NCBI GenBank assembly: GCA_037833965.1 | Contig: AP031357.1 | Coordinates: 13,102,001-13,166,000, forward strand | Direction of reading: 5' to 3' | DNA: 64,000 bases | From: Marchantia polymorpha subsp. ruderalis | Lineage: Eukaryota; Streptophyta; Marchantiopsida; Marchantiales; Marchantiaceae | Program-made: the position numbers and the translations under genes | The notes under the pieces: generated by a model | The model's database searches: none | The model's input: the letters and a program-made list of their open reading frames with translations, nothing else | Told to the model about the DNA's origin: nothing | In this document: positions 10,871-21,989 of the stretch, in pieces | Numbering within the stretch: position 1 is the stretch's first letter | Layout: the number at the start of each line of letters is the position of its first letter

Positions 10871-13303
10871 ATGGGCGAGACAAATATGGAGGCACTTATT
10901 GCCGTATTCAAGAGCTGGTTTGTGTATACTGTTGCAGCAGTCGGCTTACTGTACGTCGTTCTTAAGGTTTTCAGCACAGTTAGACATAAGTCCGGGAGAC
11001 GACCTCCTGGACCTCCATCTTTGCCATTGATTGGCCACCTCCATCACCTTGTATCTGGGTTTTCTCACCAAACGCTAGTCAGAATCGCTGAAAAATATGC
11101 ACCCATAATGTGGCTCGACCTGGGACCTGTGGATGTTGTGGTTGTGTCTTCCTCGGATATGGCCAGGGAGATTCTGAAAACTCAAGATCACATATTTGCC
11201 TCCCGCCCTCCAACCTTAGTTGGAGATTTGGTTTTTGGGAAAGGTCAGGATCTGGTTTTTAGTCCTTTGAATGACAACGCTCGTCTAGTCCGGAAAGTGT
11301 TTACCACACGATTACTTTCGCAAAAACGGATCGATTTATTTAAGGTACAAGTCTAAATTGTTATGTATGAGTCTGTCCACATGCACCATCTCTTTTGAAC
11401 ACACTATTGACTCCTAAGTACAGGAAAGATGTATTGACTAACGTAATGTGACATCTGAGTCCAATTACTATAAACTGCTGAAGAAATTGCTATACGAAGG
11501 ATATGGATTTCTGTCCTTGTAAGCCAGAACGAATATTTGGTCTAACGTTCTGCATGTTACAGCTAGTTCTTCTCATATTGTCTTGCTTGTTCTGCGCTCA
11601 TGCGCAGAACAAGCAAGAGTTTAGGGGTTTATATACATACATACTGCACACTGCATATACACACTGCAAGATTTGGCTCACATTTCAACTTTGCAGAACA
11701 GCTGGTGCATGATGTTGTCAGTTTTTCGCACTGCATGTTACAGGTAGTTCTTCTCATCTTGTCTTGCTTGTTCTGCGCATGAGAACACACTGGAAATTTG
11801 GCTCACATTTGAACTTTGCAAAAGAGCTGGTGCATGATGTTGTCAGTTTTTCGCACTGCTAACGTATTTTACTGAATTGTGTAAGATTTGAGGCGATAGT
11901 CGCTCTTGAAAACGATGGGGATAGCATTCGAGGAGGGTCATGCGAATCGTTACATAAATGTTGCTGATATAATGCACGAACTGTTTATGTCCATTTCGAC
12001 CGGAATGATGTTTCGAAGGGGTGTAGGTGCTCACAATCAGGACCTTATCAAAGTCATCAACGAACTAGCAAGCTCGACATTTTTCTTCATAGAAGATTTC
12101 TTCCCTTTGCTGAAGCCTCTAGATCTGAGTGGACAAATTAAAAGGCTGAAAATGGCAAAGGAAAATTTTCCAACATTATGGAGCCCATCATTGACAACCG
12201 CCTGAAGGAAAACACCAACTCGAAGTCATATGATGAGGAGGACTTCTTGGACGTGCTGCTGGCTATGAGCTACTTTACACGTGATCAAGTCAAATATCTT
12301 CTTCTGGTTTGTGATAGATGCTGATCTGTTGCGCTCGAATAATTCATTGCATGAGGATCGTCTTTCGTTCTGAGTCGTAGAAGTTCACGTTATGTTTCAA
12401 GGTTTGAAGGGTATGTTCAGCCCACTTTCTTGTTGAAATTCATCCACATTGTCAAGTTCATCATGAGTGTAGTTAAATAATTTTTTCGGTTTGTTAGAAG
12501 AAATACTTATAGTATAGTGCAAGTTCCATGCACCCAAAAAAAAAGTGGAAAAATGAAAGTGGTAAAGATGCTCAGAATATATTTACGTGGTTGTGAATAT
12601 CAATATTCTCAGTCGTTTTATTATCTTGCATTTTGAATGCACAAGATCACTGATGTTGGTGATTCTTCAATCAGGACATCATTCTTGCTGGAACTGATAC
12701 CACCTCTTATACGATTGTGTGGGCTATCACTGAGCTTCTGAGGCATCCCAACTTTATGGAAAGACTTCAGAGTGAGCTCGACGATGTGATCGGTAAAGAG
12801 AGGCTGGTTGAAGAAGCCGATCTCCAGAAACTCGAATATCTGGAGGCAGTAGTGAAGGAGACACTACGGCTGCACCCAGTCGGTGTTATAGTTCCTCGCT
12901 ATTCTATGGAAGCAACAAAAGTAGCAGGATATGATATTCCACCCCAATACCCGTGAAACTCTATGCCATTTGTAGAGATCCTAAGGTTTGGGAAAATCCT
13001 CTGAAGTTTGATCCTTCCAGATTCTTAAACAGCCCTGTAGATGTGAAAGGACAGTATTTTGGGGCTCTACCTTTCGGTTCTGGGCGAAGGATGTGTCCGG
13101 GCATGAATTTGGGGCTCGTCTCTGTGGCCTATAACCTCGCCCAACTGGTTCATGCTTGTTCAATCTCCCTGCCCGAAGGCTTGACTCCTCTGGACGTAGA
13201 TGTTGAAGAGAAGTTTGGACTCGTCGTAGGGAAGCTGAATCCTTTGAATGTACTCATATCGAGGCGACTGCAATCAATTTCTTCAAAATTGATTTCTATC
13301 TAG
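10871..13303 (+). pseudogene. cytochrome P450 (CYP71 clan), three exons, frameshifted
   Basis: Exon 1 (10871-11345) encodes an N-terminal membrane anchor, the proline hinge RRPPGPPSLP and the first ~155 residues. Exon 2 (about 11885-12306) and exon 3 (12675-13303) carry the I-helix AGTDTT, the K-helix ETLRLHP (ExxR), the FDPSRF segment and the haem loop FGSGRRMCPG with its cysteine. Lesions: exon 2 has an in-frame TAG at 11897-11899 in the expected frame (unless splicing starts just after it, which would drop about nine residues). A one-base loss near 12169 shifts frame 1 against frame 2. A second shift near 12945 deletes part of the PERF-side loop and meets TGA at 12954. The C-helix tryptophan usual in DNWRLLRK is alanine here. 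The wild-type family resembles plant CYP75/92/98-type hydroxylases of the ER membrane. It would encode no full-length enzyme unless the shifts are assembly errors. Confidence 0.88.
11550..11866 (+). repeat. tandem repeat modules inside P450 intron 1
   Basis: Two partial copies lie head to tail: about 11550-11737 and 11738-11862. Both run from CTGCATGTTACAG through AGTTCTTCTCAT, CTTGCTTGTTCTGCGC, TTTGGCTCACATTT and GGTGCATGATGTTGTCAG to TTTTTCGCACTGC. Copy 1 has extra material in the middle, including a perfect hairpin of 17 bp arms (11581-11597 with 11602-11618, 4 bp loop). A third copy lies inverted at 10096-10274. Confidence 0.85.
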
Positions 13304-14071
13304 TTAGTTTTCATGTATTCAATGATGTGGAATAACGTTTTTCTTATAATTCCATAACTTATAAAATGTTAAGTGTATTGACTATCTTTTAGTATATTAA
13401 GCTGATTTTTAATTTATAATGACAAAAGTACAATATTTTCATATATCATCATTTTTTCACGGAAAATCCAAATTTAACTAGCCATCAAACGCGATCGCAT
13501 ACCAAGGATATACTAGAAAAAAAATTGCACATGCACAGGTGACACTAGACACATGTACTTTGCGACTGCAGTCTACTAGAACAATGATATTAATTTTTTA
13601 TTCATAAAAACGTCATTAAAAATTTCAAATTAGTCTTACAATATAAGAACAATCTAAGCAACTTGGATGAAGCTTACCTGAATTCATTCTCAATAATCTC
13701 CCCTTTAATCTTGTTTTGAGTACTTTAATCTTTATAATCTATATGGTTATGATAGGAAAAGTTGTAAAAAGAAACCTAACATAGAATCTTGTCTAAACCA
13801 GATTGAAAAAAATAATGATAGAGTAAAAATAAATAGTGTTAAAAAAATTCTTATAGATTATTTTTTTATACAAAATCCACAAAGTAGCACAATTTATTTC
13901 TAAATTTCCAAAAAAATTAATTTTGATCAACATATCAGTTGAATATAGTTTTCTGACAATCTGTATTAATTTTTTATACGAATATTTTTTTTCTAAGAAA
14001 ATTTCATATTATGTGATGAATTTTATCTTGCTATTCATGATTTTATTTGCTATATAATATATGATATAATT
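13304..14071. other. AT-rich spacer after the P450
   Basis: It is very AT-rich with many A and T runs, and no ORF or repeat was recognised. It would contain the former P450 3' UTR. Confidence 0.5.
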
Positions 14072-14730
14072 ATTTTTTCCCTTGAGACCCGTAACCTAAA
14101 TTCGAGAGGAGCAAGCATCAAGACATCAGTCAATATGGGTTTGCTTTAGAATTGCTGGTGGAACAGAGTTTGGCGATTTAACCTGTTTCGGAGCATTCTG
14201 AACAATCAACCCTCAACATACTACTTGTGCTACTCTCTGCAATTCTTATTAATCTTTATTACTCTCCTATCCAGCAAGTTGATGATACTCCCCCGTAACT
14301 GCAGCCTACAGGATACTTTATAATTCCCTGAGAGACCTGAAAAGCAATCTGGTCGTCGGTCATGCTATGGGAGGATTGTGTAGGTTTTGCAGAAGATGAG
14401 AACAAACTGAGTATTTTAATCTTGAAAACCTCGTTGGCACGCATGCACGTGGGTTAGACCAATGAATCACCAATCGGCACATACCGGTTTCTGACCTCAA
14501 CGTTACTCTTGTGGGCATCAGATACAGTAAAGTAAAGAAGCAAAAGGAGAATTAAGGATTCAAGTGAGTGAGGGTTGGCTAGAACTGCGTGTTGAAAAAG
14601 AAGAGAAAAAGGTGGGTGATTAGGATGGACTCTGCGGTCGAGGCATTTTACTGTGCGTTGTACTTATTAGCTAACGTCCCACCAAAAAATCAAAAGTATG
14701 CAGGCCAGCATCTTCACTTTCTTCGGTGGA
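14072..14730. repeat. direct duplication, copy 2 (3' of the P450 pseudogene)
   Basis: This is the second copy of the block at 8935-9560, starting about 5.14 kb further on. The order of landmarks is the same, including the CACGTG G-box in GCATGCACGTGGGTTAGAC. It has a 20-odd bp insertion (near 14215) and lacks a short segment of copy 1. No P450 sequence follows it. Confidence 0.85.
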
Positions 14731-15732
14731 GTTAACAATCATACGAGCAGTGGAGAACCTCGAGTACTCGTATATGTTGTAGACAGTTATTCGAGACATT
14801 GCTTAGTAAACTGAGTTTTCTAAACTCCCAACTCATCAACTTTTTGTTCAGTTTGATCTGAACTAACGAGTTGTGTAGATTAAAGTAGAATACTGTAACG
14901 ATCCTCAAAGCAAGAAAAGGGTACAACAGCCTTTGTCCTCCGAGCTGACTACCCATGTGCCACTCAGTTGTCAGAATACATCCACTTGCTTGCGTGACGG
15001 CATCCAGTGTGTCAGCACATTGAAGCATTCACTCACATGTCCTGTTCGCTTGCACAAGAAAGTGAAGACTTACTCTGACCGCTTAAAACTTTTTTCCAAT
15101 CACACCGAGTATGGAGGAGCACGCATCGCCCTCTCTTTCGTCGAATTCTCCGGTTCCATATTTAGGACACCTGCGAGTGAGAGCGATCTTTTCCGTTGGT
15201 CGAACCGACCTCTACCGGAGGTGACGTCACTGCGACGTTGCCCTGATTCCGGAGTCTGAAGCGACAAATTCATGCTTGGCCAAGCTTGCCACGATGCGTG
15301 TTGGATGATTGCCACGTGGAAATGTGGATAGGTAAATCCCGGCGGTTGGATCGAAATCGGAGATGCTTCAACGCTTACCCTAAATTCTAGGGATCCCCTC
15401 TACAAAGTCCTGGTTTTCTGCGACCATTTTGAGCAACTTGTTGAGTTCGAGCAGTTTCTTGTTTCTGTTTTGTTCAATCTTCCTGGTTTGCATCCGATGA
15501 TTGCCGAGTTATCTTTGTGTCGCCCTCTAGCATCGCAGAAGAAATCTCACGCCCAGCTTTCTTGCGCGGTGCTAGAGAAATCTCATACCCAGCACGCACA
15601 TGACGGGAAGTTGAGTTTTGTTCGAGTGAGCCGGGCTTGCTATTTGACGAGAGGGCCTGCTGCACTCCAGGTTTACTGTTTCCTGCAAGCCAACCAGCAA
15701 ACGTTTCTTCCACTGTGAGGGTGGAGGAGAGA
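14731..15732. other. spacer before the ROCO-like pseudogene
   Basis: GC content rises from about 14900. Several overlapping ORFs of 70-110 codons occur on both strands without recognisable motifs. The last few hundred bases would be the leader of the ROCO-like gene that starts at 15733. Confidence 0.4.
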
Positions 15733-16744
15733 ATGGAAGGTGCAGATGAGTCCATAGTCAGTCACGCTGCCGAGACACGGGGAGCGGACTCCGCAGACGA
15801 GGAACCAGAGCTTCCGTCCAATGTCCAGGAACTTTTACGGCTTCCGGAAGGCAAAGCCGAGTCATTACAGATGCTTCCTAGTTTAACGTGGGTAGACTTT
15901 CGGGATTTCTTTCAGTTGCGAGAATAGCTCTCCACGTTAGAAGGCGCACCTTGGAGGGCTGGAGGGATCAGGAGCTGAAAACCTTATGAGGTTCTGGACA
16001 TAAATATCTTTTGTGGCTGAGATGGATAGACGTTCACGGTGTGAGGTAACTTCGAGAGAATTGGGGTCTAGCATCTTTCCACGTGTATCGCTCGTGTGTA
16101 TCACTCGTAGAACGATGCTAGACCCGAATCCTCTTCGATTTATACTCGTGAAAAGTCTGAAATGGAACTGAGATGTGGAAATGGAGAGCTCGTGTTAACA
16201 GCTGTGGAGAATTCTGAATCCCTCGAGCCTAAGAGAATTGATGATAAGCGATTGCAGATTGACTTCCAGATGTTTCTTAAATCTCGCCTCAAGATTGCGA
16301 TGAAGTTTTGATTCTAGACTCCAGTCTGTATGTTTAGATATCGGCGTGGGAGGAGTCGAGTGCGGTTAAGTATGTGGCTGACATGATCAGTGGTGCTCCT
16401 CTATTAGAATCTGTGAGGTTGCGCGGCAGTTCGATCCGAATATACCTCATGGAGGAGGAGAACTCTGGCGATTCGAACCGGATAGACATGGATGAAGAGA
16501 CTGAATCATGTCCCAGAATATGATTCACAGCTCGTCTTTGAAACCAATGGATCTAGGTGAGGTGAGCGGCCTTGTTGCTGAAAGCTCTGGCCGGAGATGA
16601 TGGGAACCGGTCCATTGACCGTATCGATTGACTCAAAGACTGTTTGAGGCAACTTCTTGACCCGTAGTGACCCCGCAGTGGAGCTTGTTGTCGACCTTTT
16701 GAAGTGGCCACGCAGGTATACCTATTAGATAGAGTACTGCGGAG

Positions 16745-16811
16745 AAATCAAATCTCTAACACATTTTTAGAGATTTGATTTAATTTGATCAAATATCTAA
16801 AAATGTGTTAG
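16745..16811. repeat. two overlapping, mutually exclusive hairpins
   Basis: Stem 1 pairs 16745-16757 with 16769-16781 (13 bp, perfect). Stem 2 pairs 16756-16771 with 16796-16811 (16 bp, perfect). They share bases, so only one can form at a time. They sit inside the ROCO-like pseudogene, where the surrounding sequence is AT-rich. Confidence 0.85.
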
Positions 16812-17530
16812 TTTATCGGTGATGGTGGATCTTGACACTTCAGTCAGCCAAAAAATTAGAACTGGAAGCATCTTGTCGATGACTGGAAATCTGGAGAAAC
16901 TGTCTTGAAGAAACTGAAATTATTTGATCGAAGTGAAGATCTCTGGGAGGGAGTAAGGAAGAAAGTGCTTGAGTACTTCCTAGAGAACACAAGTCTCACT
17001 CACTTGGATATAATTGACTCCAAACTCGAAGAAGAGGCCTTCAGGGACCTGATGGAGACCCTGCAAGTGAACTTGAATTTCCAGGAAATAATTGTCACAG
17101 GCACCTCATAGCAAACGTACGGAAAGGAGGCGCTTTTTCGAGAGGCGTTCAAGTAGAACCAAAAGAGGGCCGTGTGCATGTGGATGCTCAGAGAAGCCAA
17201 ATTATCATCTGGTCACGCGAAAGTTGGGTCGACTCTCCTTGTGCGGCTCTCCTCGGGCAGGTAAGGTGCCTTGTAATTTCTAAGTTTTTGTAATCTGTAT
17301 TTTTCAAGTTACGAGCTGTGTTGGTTGTGATTCTATGCAGGCAAAGTTCTATTGCAAATAACCGTGATGAGGATAGTTCAAGGCAAACATTGGTTCGAAG
17401 CGAAAGGGGATGAGTTATCTAGATCTCCTCAAATAACATTTTCGTGATCTTCAATAGGTTGTTCAGTGAACTCCCAATTGTGTTTCCATTTCTCTTCCTT
17501 ACATTTATAACCACCGTGGATAGTAGAAAC

Positions 17531-17601
17531 TGCCCTCTTTAGCCATCCGAAAATTTCATGGCTTCTGGACCATAAGATTTGTTAGATGGCCAAAGAGGGC
17601 A
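17531..17601. repeat. stem-loop with 17 bp arms
   Basis: The arms TGCCCTCTTTAGCCATC (17531-17547) and its partner at 17585-17601 pair at 16 of 17 positions around a 37 bp loop. The shape would suit a small foldback element or a small-RNA precursor. Nothing else supports either reading. Confidence 0.75.
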
Positions 17602-18999
17602 ATTTCCCATCTTCGCAGATTTCTTTCCATCGTCTTCTTCATCTTCTTTATGATTCAACTAGTGCATGAAATCAATCATAACCTATTTGAATTGCGATTG
17701 ACGTGTATTAGATAACTTGAATATTCTATCAAAACTAGGTCACGTGACCCATACACAAGGAAGGACGAATTTGTAAGTGAGCGTTTTTGCTCTGTTGAAA
17801 GATGTTGCGGCGAACCTATGGACAGAGATATGTGGTCGGATCTATGCTCGAAAATATACTTATCAATCTAGATTTGTTTTCCAAGTTCGGAAATACTCTT
17901 CAGTATTTTATTCCATCCTTCATTCCTGAGTATGGAAGAACGCAAGCCTCAATAATGGGTTTGCGAATTTACAGTTTGTCTTCATCTGGAGATAATACTA
18001 GTATGGAAGAACAATGGCACTAATTGCTGCTTTTTCACTCTTCCTGAAGATTTTATAAACACACCGTGAGAAAATTGAATGTGTCAAGTTCTGATTGTAG
18101 GTCGTGTATGAATTATGGAATGTGCCTTTCTCATTAGTTAAATTCATTTCCGAATGCGCTGTATGTCTATCAAATTTTGCATCATTGTACATGTTCATGT
18201 GATGTAAGTTGATTTTGAAGATGCATCTTTTCAAGAAGAATGTGTCCTGCTATTGACGTAACTGCGACTTTACTTCATGGGCTGGAAATATAGTCGAGCA
18301 AGAAACTTCCTACAATACGTGGATGTTCTGATATTATGCTCAAAGGATGAATCAAGGGATAGAGCTCTGAAAATGGTGATATCATTTTGCATAGCATCCA
18401 AACGCTGTTCCGTGGTGAGGTTGCTTCTCGGTGTAATCTAAACACGTCGCATGAAGAAGCTGAGTTCAATTCATCTATTCTCATCGAGCTCAAATCAAAT
18501 TTCAATCGTAGCATCAGTGACATGTTGAGTTTTTTCCGTCTGATAGAATGTATTTGAAGGTGGAAGAATAGGTGCCCAACCAAGAGCATTGTTAGCCCTC
18601 GATTGACGGGAGCACACACCGGTGATATTTAAAAACCCAGGGATTTACTGTGGAAGAGCGATGTGAAAGTGGTTGTGAATGAGTTGTGACAAAGCGCATT
18701 CGACAATTGTTATCAGTTCGGCATGCCTTGATCCGAATCACTACTCACGCTTATTAATTGCGTGAGCAATGAATCTGATCAACCTCACACTGAAGTGAGA
18801 ATAGGTTTGACTACTCGAGTCATTCATACTAACTTGATACGTCCAATTTCGACAAGCTGGATGAAAGGTTGAAGTCAGTGGAGATCGAGGTCCAAAGTGC
18901 GGAGATGAAGGTGGGACAGATATTCACTGTCCAACAAGTACTGTCAACTTTGAATGCTTCCATGTCTGATGAAGTGGGAAGGCTCATTCAGTATTCAAA

Positions 19000-19830
19000 T
19001 CTTATTTAACTCGAAGCTTATTCAACAAACCCGAGCTTTGGCCAACCCTTGGATCAAGTTTTTCCTCTCGCCAAATTTAATTCTACTTTTGAGATATAAT
19101 ATCAAATTCTCTCATATTAAATATAACTTTTGCTGGGAAGCATATGTTGATATTATTTTTGAAGATATAATTTTTCTAAAAAAAAAAAGGCTCCTTATAA
19201 ATTAATCTAATCGAATAGACAGCTTGAAACTCAAAAACCTTAACATATTGCATAATATTTGCGTGGCAAGAGCAAAAGCTTTGTATTCTTTACGGTTTTC
19301 ACGAAAATAACAGTCCATATTGATTTCTACCTTCCAGCTCATTCTTTCCAGTAAACTTTCTCTGTAGTCAATAATTAAAATTTACAATCGAGAATAACTT
19401 TGAGACAATTGCTGTAATAGATTTCTTGAATAAACTCGATTCCCATAATTTCAATGTTAGTACAATCAAATGTACAGTGTTTCATTCTCCAATTTTTCCC
19501 GATTTGGGGAACATTTCATCTTCATTATCCTTAAGTTAATATGGCTTTTTACCTTCCCATACTAGATCTTTCAAATAAAAAAAAAAACACTTTGGTACAG
19601 TATATAAACACTGTGCAAATATAATACATATATGTTCAGTATGCATGAAGTATAAACAATTGCCTTCTTTCTCTCTTTCGTTATCTTTGAATAATTTACC
19701 GCATGATAGAGATGCAAATAACTCAACGTCCATCCATTTCTACGGGTATTGACAACATCTACTTAATGGTACTATCATCGAAAGAAGAGTGAATTACTAC
19801 TAATCATGCATATCGCAAATAATTAGTTTG
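19000..19830. other. AT-rich insertion-like segment within the ROCO-like pseudogene
   Basis: Between the coiled-coil piece (ending near 18995) and the next ROCO-like piece (19849) lie about 830 bp of much higher AT content. There are long A runs at 19178 and 19578 and no coding resemblance. It could be an intron or an inserted element. No terminal repeats were seen. Confidence 0.4.
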
Positions 19831-20415
19831 AGAAAAACCCGGGGTAAAAAGTGTCTGACAAGTTCATCCAGCAGGAGAGAACTCCCAAGCAACTTCATGA
19901 CCTTATGTTACGGTTATTGTTGGCGTTTTCTAAAGACGAGTGCAGTTCTGCATGCCTGGATAACCTTTCGCTTACATTTGATGTGTCACTTTCACATGGG
20001 TGACTGGTCAAGTATTAAGAAGATTTGCAGATAGGATTGGATCGGGAGAATTTCGCGTGGTTCCGAAAACTATTGAAATCCCATGCAAAGTCATGTTTTA
20101 TACTGGACTCCATAAGATCCCCAATTTGTGCCAGGCGATTCCGGAGTGTGAATATTTTAAATCTAATATTGTTAAACTAGATGGCATTAGCTATCGTGAT
20201 CGTAGGGCAGTTCTAAACGATGGGAAAGCAAGGAGCTGCAAGAAGTATGGCTGAGGATACAGCAAACTCTTGCTCCTATTGACTATTCGGCTATCTTCAA
20301 GTTGTATCAGGTGAAATACGTGATACTAGAATTAGGTGGGCATGTATGGATGTGCGAGGACTGCATGGATAAAGGCCTGTCATTCTGGCATTTTGACATA
20401 TTAGGAATTTGAAGA

Positions 20416-21989
20416 GTTTAGAATGTCATTATGCAATCGACAAGCATATGTTTAGATCCTCATGCAACATGAAACTCTGCAAAATCTTCCTTAGAGTTTT
20501 TACTTGTACAAGTCTTATATAATCTATGCAATCATGTCAATCGTGCAGTTATGTATCTGAAGTAGTTCAGTATTTGGCTAAACTATCAAAATTCCACTTT
20601 GAGGACTAACTTTTTAAGTGTGTTTTGCTACAAATCTCACCGTTTTGAAATCCCTTCACTTACAAGTGGGGTGATCAGCCTTGAATTTCGATACATATAC
20701 TGTATGATTGGTCTGCTATTGTTCTGAATGATAAAGGCCCAACAACTCTATAATGGACAGGCATGAAGGTTATGATATTTTATTTTTTTATAGTTGGTAT
20801 TATTGTTAAACACAAGTGCAATTTTGAATACTGAAGTTGACAGCAAAGACGTGTTTTTATACCAAATACCAAATGGTTGACCACGAAAATTAAAATTTCT
20901 TGATGTTTAGTCAAAATATCTGTTTTGTTCAAAGATAGTAAAAATGTTAAGATGATCATTTTGATCAAACAAAGATATCAAATTTAATGAAAAAACTCAA
21001 AACTTTCTTTGAAAAATTTCAATTCTTGAGATACGAGAAGAAAGATAAGGTCAATTTGGATTGAAGCTAACGAATTATCTGCTTCAGAGTCTTTATTGTC
21101 AAGAAGTATATGCGAATAGAAAATAGAGGTGCATTAATTACTTACTAGATGTAAGGCATGTCAAAATTTAATGACATCTCTTGTTGTATGATTGTAACTT
21201 TTTTTTAAATTCTTTATCTGAAATAACATAAAGACTGGTTTCTTAAAAATTTTCGTGAACATCATTAAATTTTTTATCAAAAAATACAATTATTTTCTAG
21301 AATATTTGAATTATTAGCTAGATACTTGTACTTCATTGAACTAAGATAAAATTTGACTTTTAATACATGAAAGAAATTTTTATACAACTGCAGATTAAAT
21401 GTACCCAATGTCATTCAATATTTTAAATAAAAATAAAAATAAAATAAAAAATAAAAAATATAATTTAAATCAATCGAAAGAGTACTAGAAGGGCAAAAGG
21501 AAGGAGAATGGACTAACTAACACTAGGACAGTATTTGTTTCCCTCGTCAACCTATCATCAATATGTCCTGCAATGCACGCAGGATATGTTGATTTTATGA
21601 TCTGCATGCATTATATAGTATATACTAAAAACCCATCAATGTACGCAGTAACATATAAATACATGACAGCTATAAGTAACTATAAAACTAACGAATTTCA
21701 TGTAAATTTTCCTGCATCTACAATCGCCATTTTAGTTTTATTGAATTGTCTAATAGAAAATATAACGATGAATGCTCCATGTCACTTTATAAAGTGTACG
21801 AAAATAATCTTATTATAATCGCTCATACACACTGATATTTATCATCGACCTCCAAGGTTGCAATTCTAATCCTAGTCCTAATCATTTATTAGGACTTTGA
21901 ACAGTTCAATGCGAACTTGACATTTTATCACTCAAGTAGATGAGAGGTGAACGATAAGAACATGAATAGATAGAATCAAGTCTTGAATT
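20416..21989. other. AT-rich spacer
   Basis: No gene was recognised. It contains an AAATA/AAAATA-type microsatellite (about 21421-21466). ORFs such as 21573-21818 are in AT-rich sequence and show no family resemblance. Confidence 0.45.
21421..21466. repeat. A-rich microsatellite
   Basis: This is a run of TAAA, TAAAAA and similar units, imperfect, in AT-rich spacer. It is low-complexity sequence. Confidence 0.8.

Larger units (their letters stand above)
15733..20415 (+). pseudogene. LRR / P-loop GTPase-like gene (TORNADO1/ROCO type), heavily broken
   Basis: A likely N-terminus starts at 15733 (MEGADESIVSHAAETRG) and is open to 15927. Leucine-rich-repeat-like pieces follow in changing frames, such as AALLLKALAGDDGN near 16571 and ENTSLTHLDIIDSKLEEEAF (about 16984-17043). 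Next come KRAVCMWMLREAKL and then LCGSPRAG (17241-17264), a P-loop. It is split by an intron (GTAAGG to TGCAG, about 17262-17340), after which GK and LLQITVMRIVQGKHW continue. Further downstream are EEAEFNSSILIELKSNF (near 18450), a coiled-coil-like SNFDKLDERLKSVEIE (near 18843), SDKFIQQERTPKQLHDLML (near 19854), and a tail with KLYQVKYVILELGGHAW and MCEDCMDKG (20295-20375). Stops and shifts separate nearly all pieces. The wild-type family joins LRRs to a ROC-like GTPase. The assignment rests on motif order, not on an alignment. Confidence 0.7.

Noticed and set aside
8935..14730. LTR retrotransposon with ~640 bp LTRs
   Set aside because: The direct repeats lack TG...CA ends and primer sites, and the interior holds an intron-bearing P450, not gag-pol.
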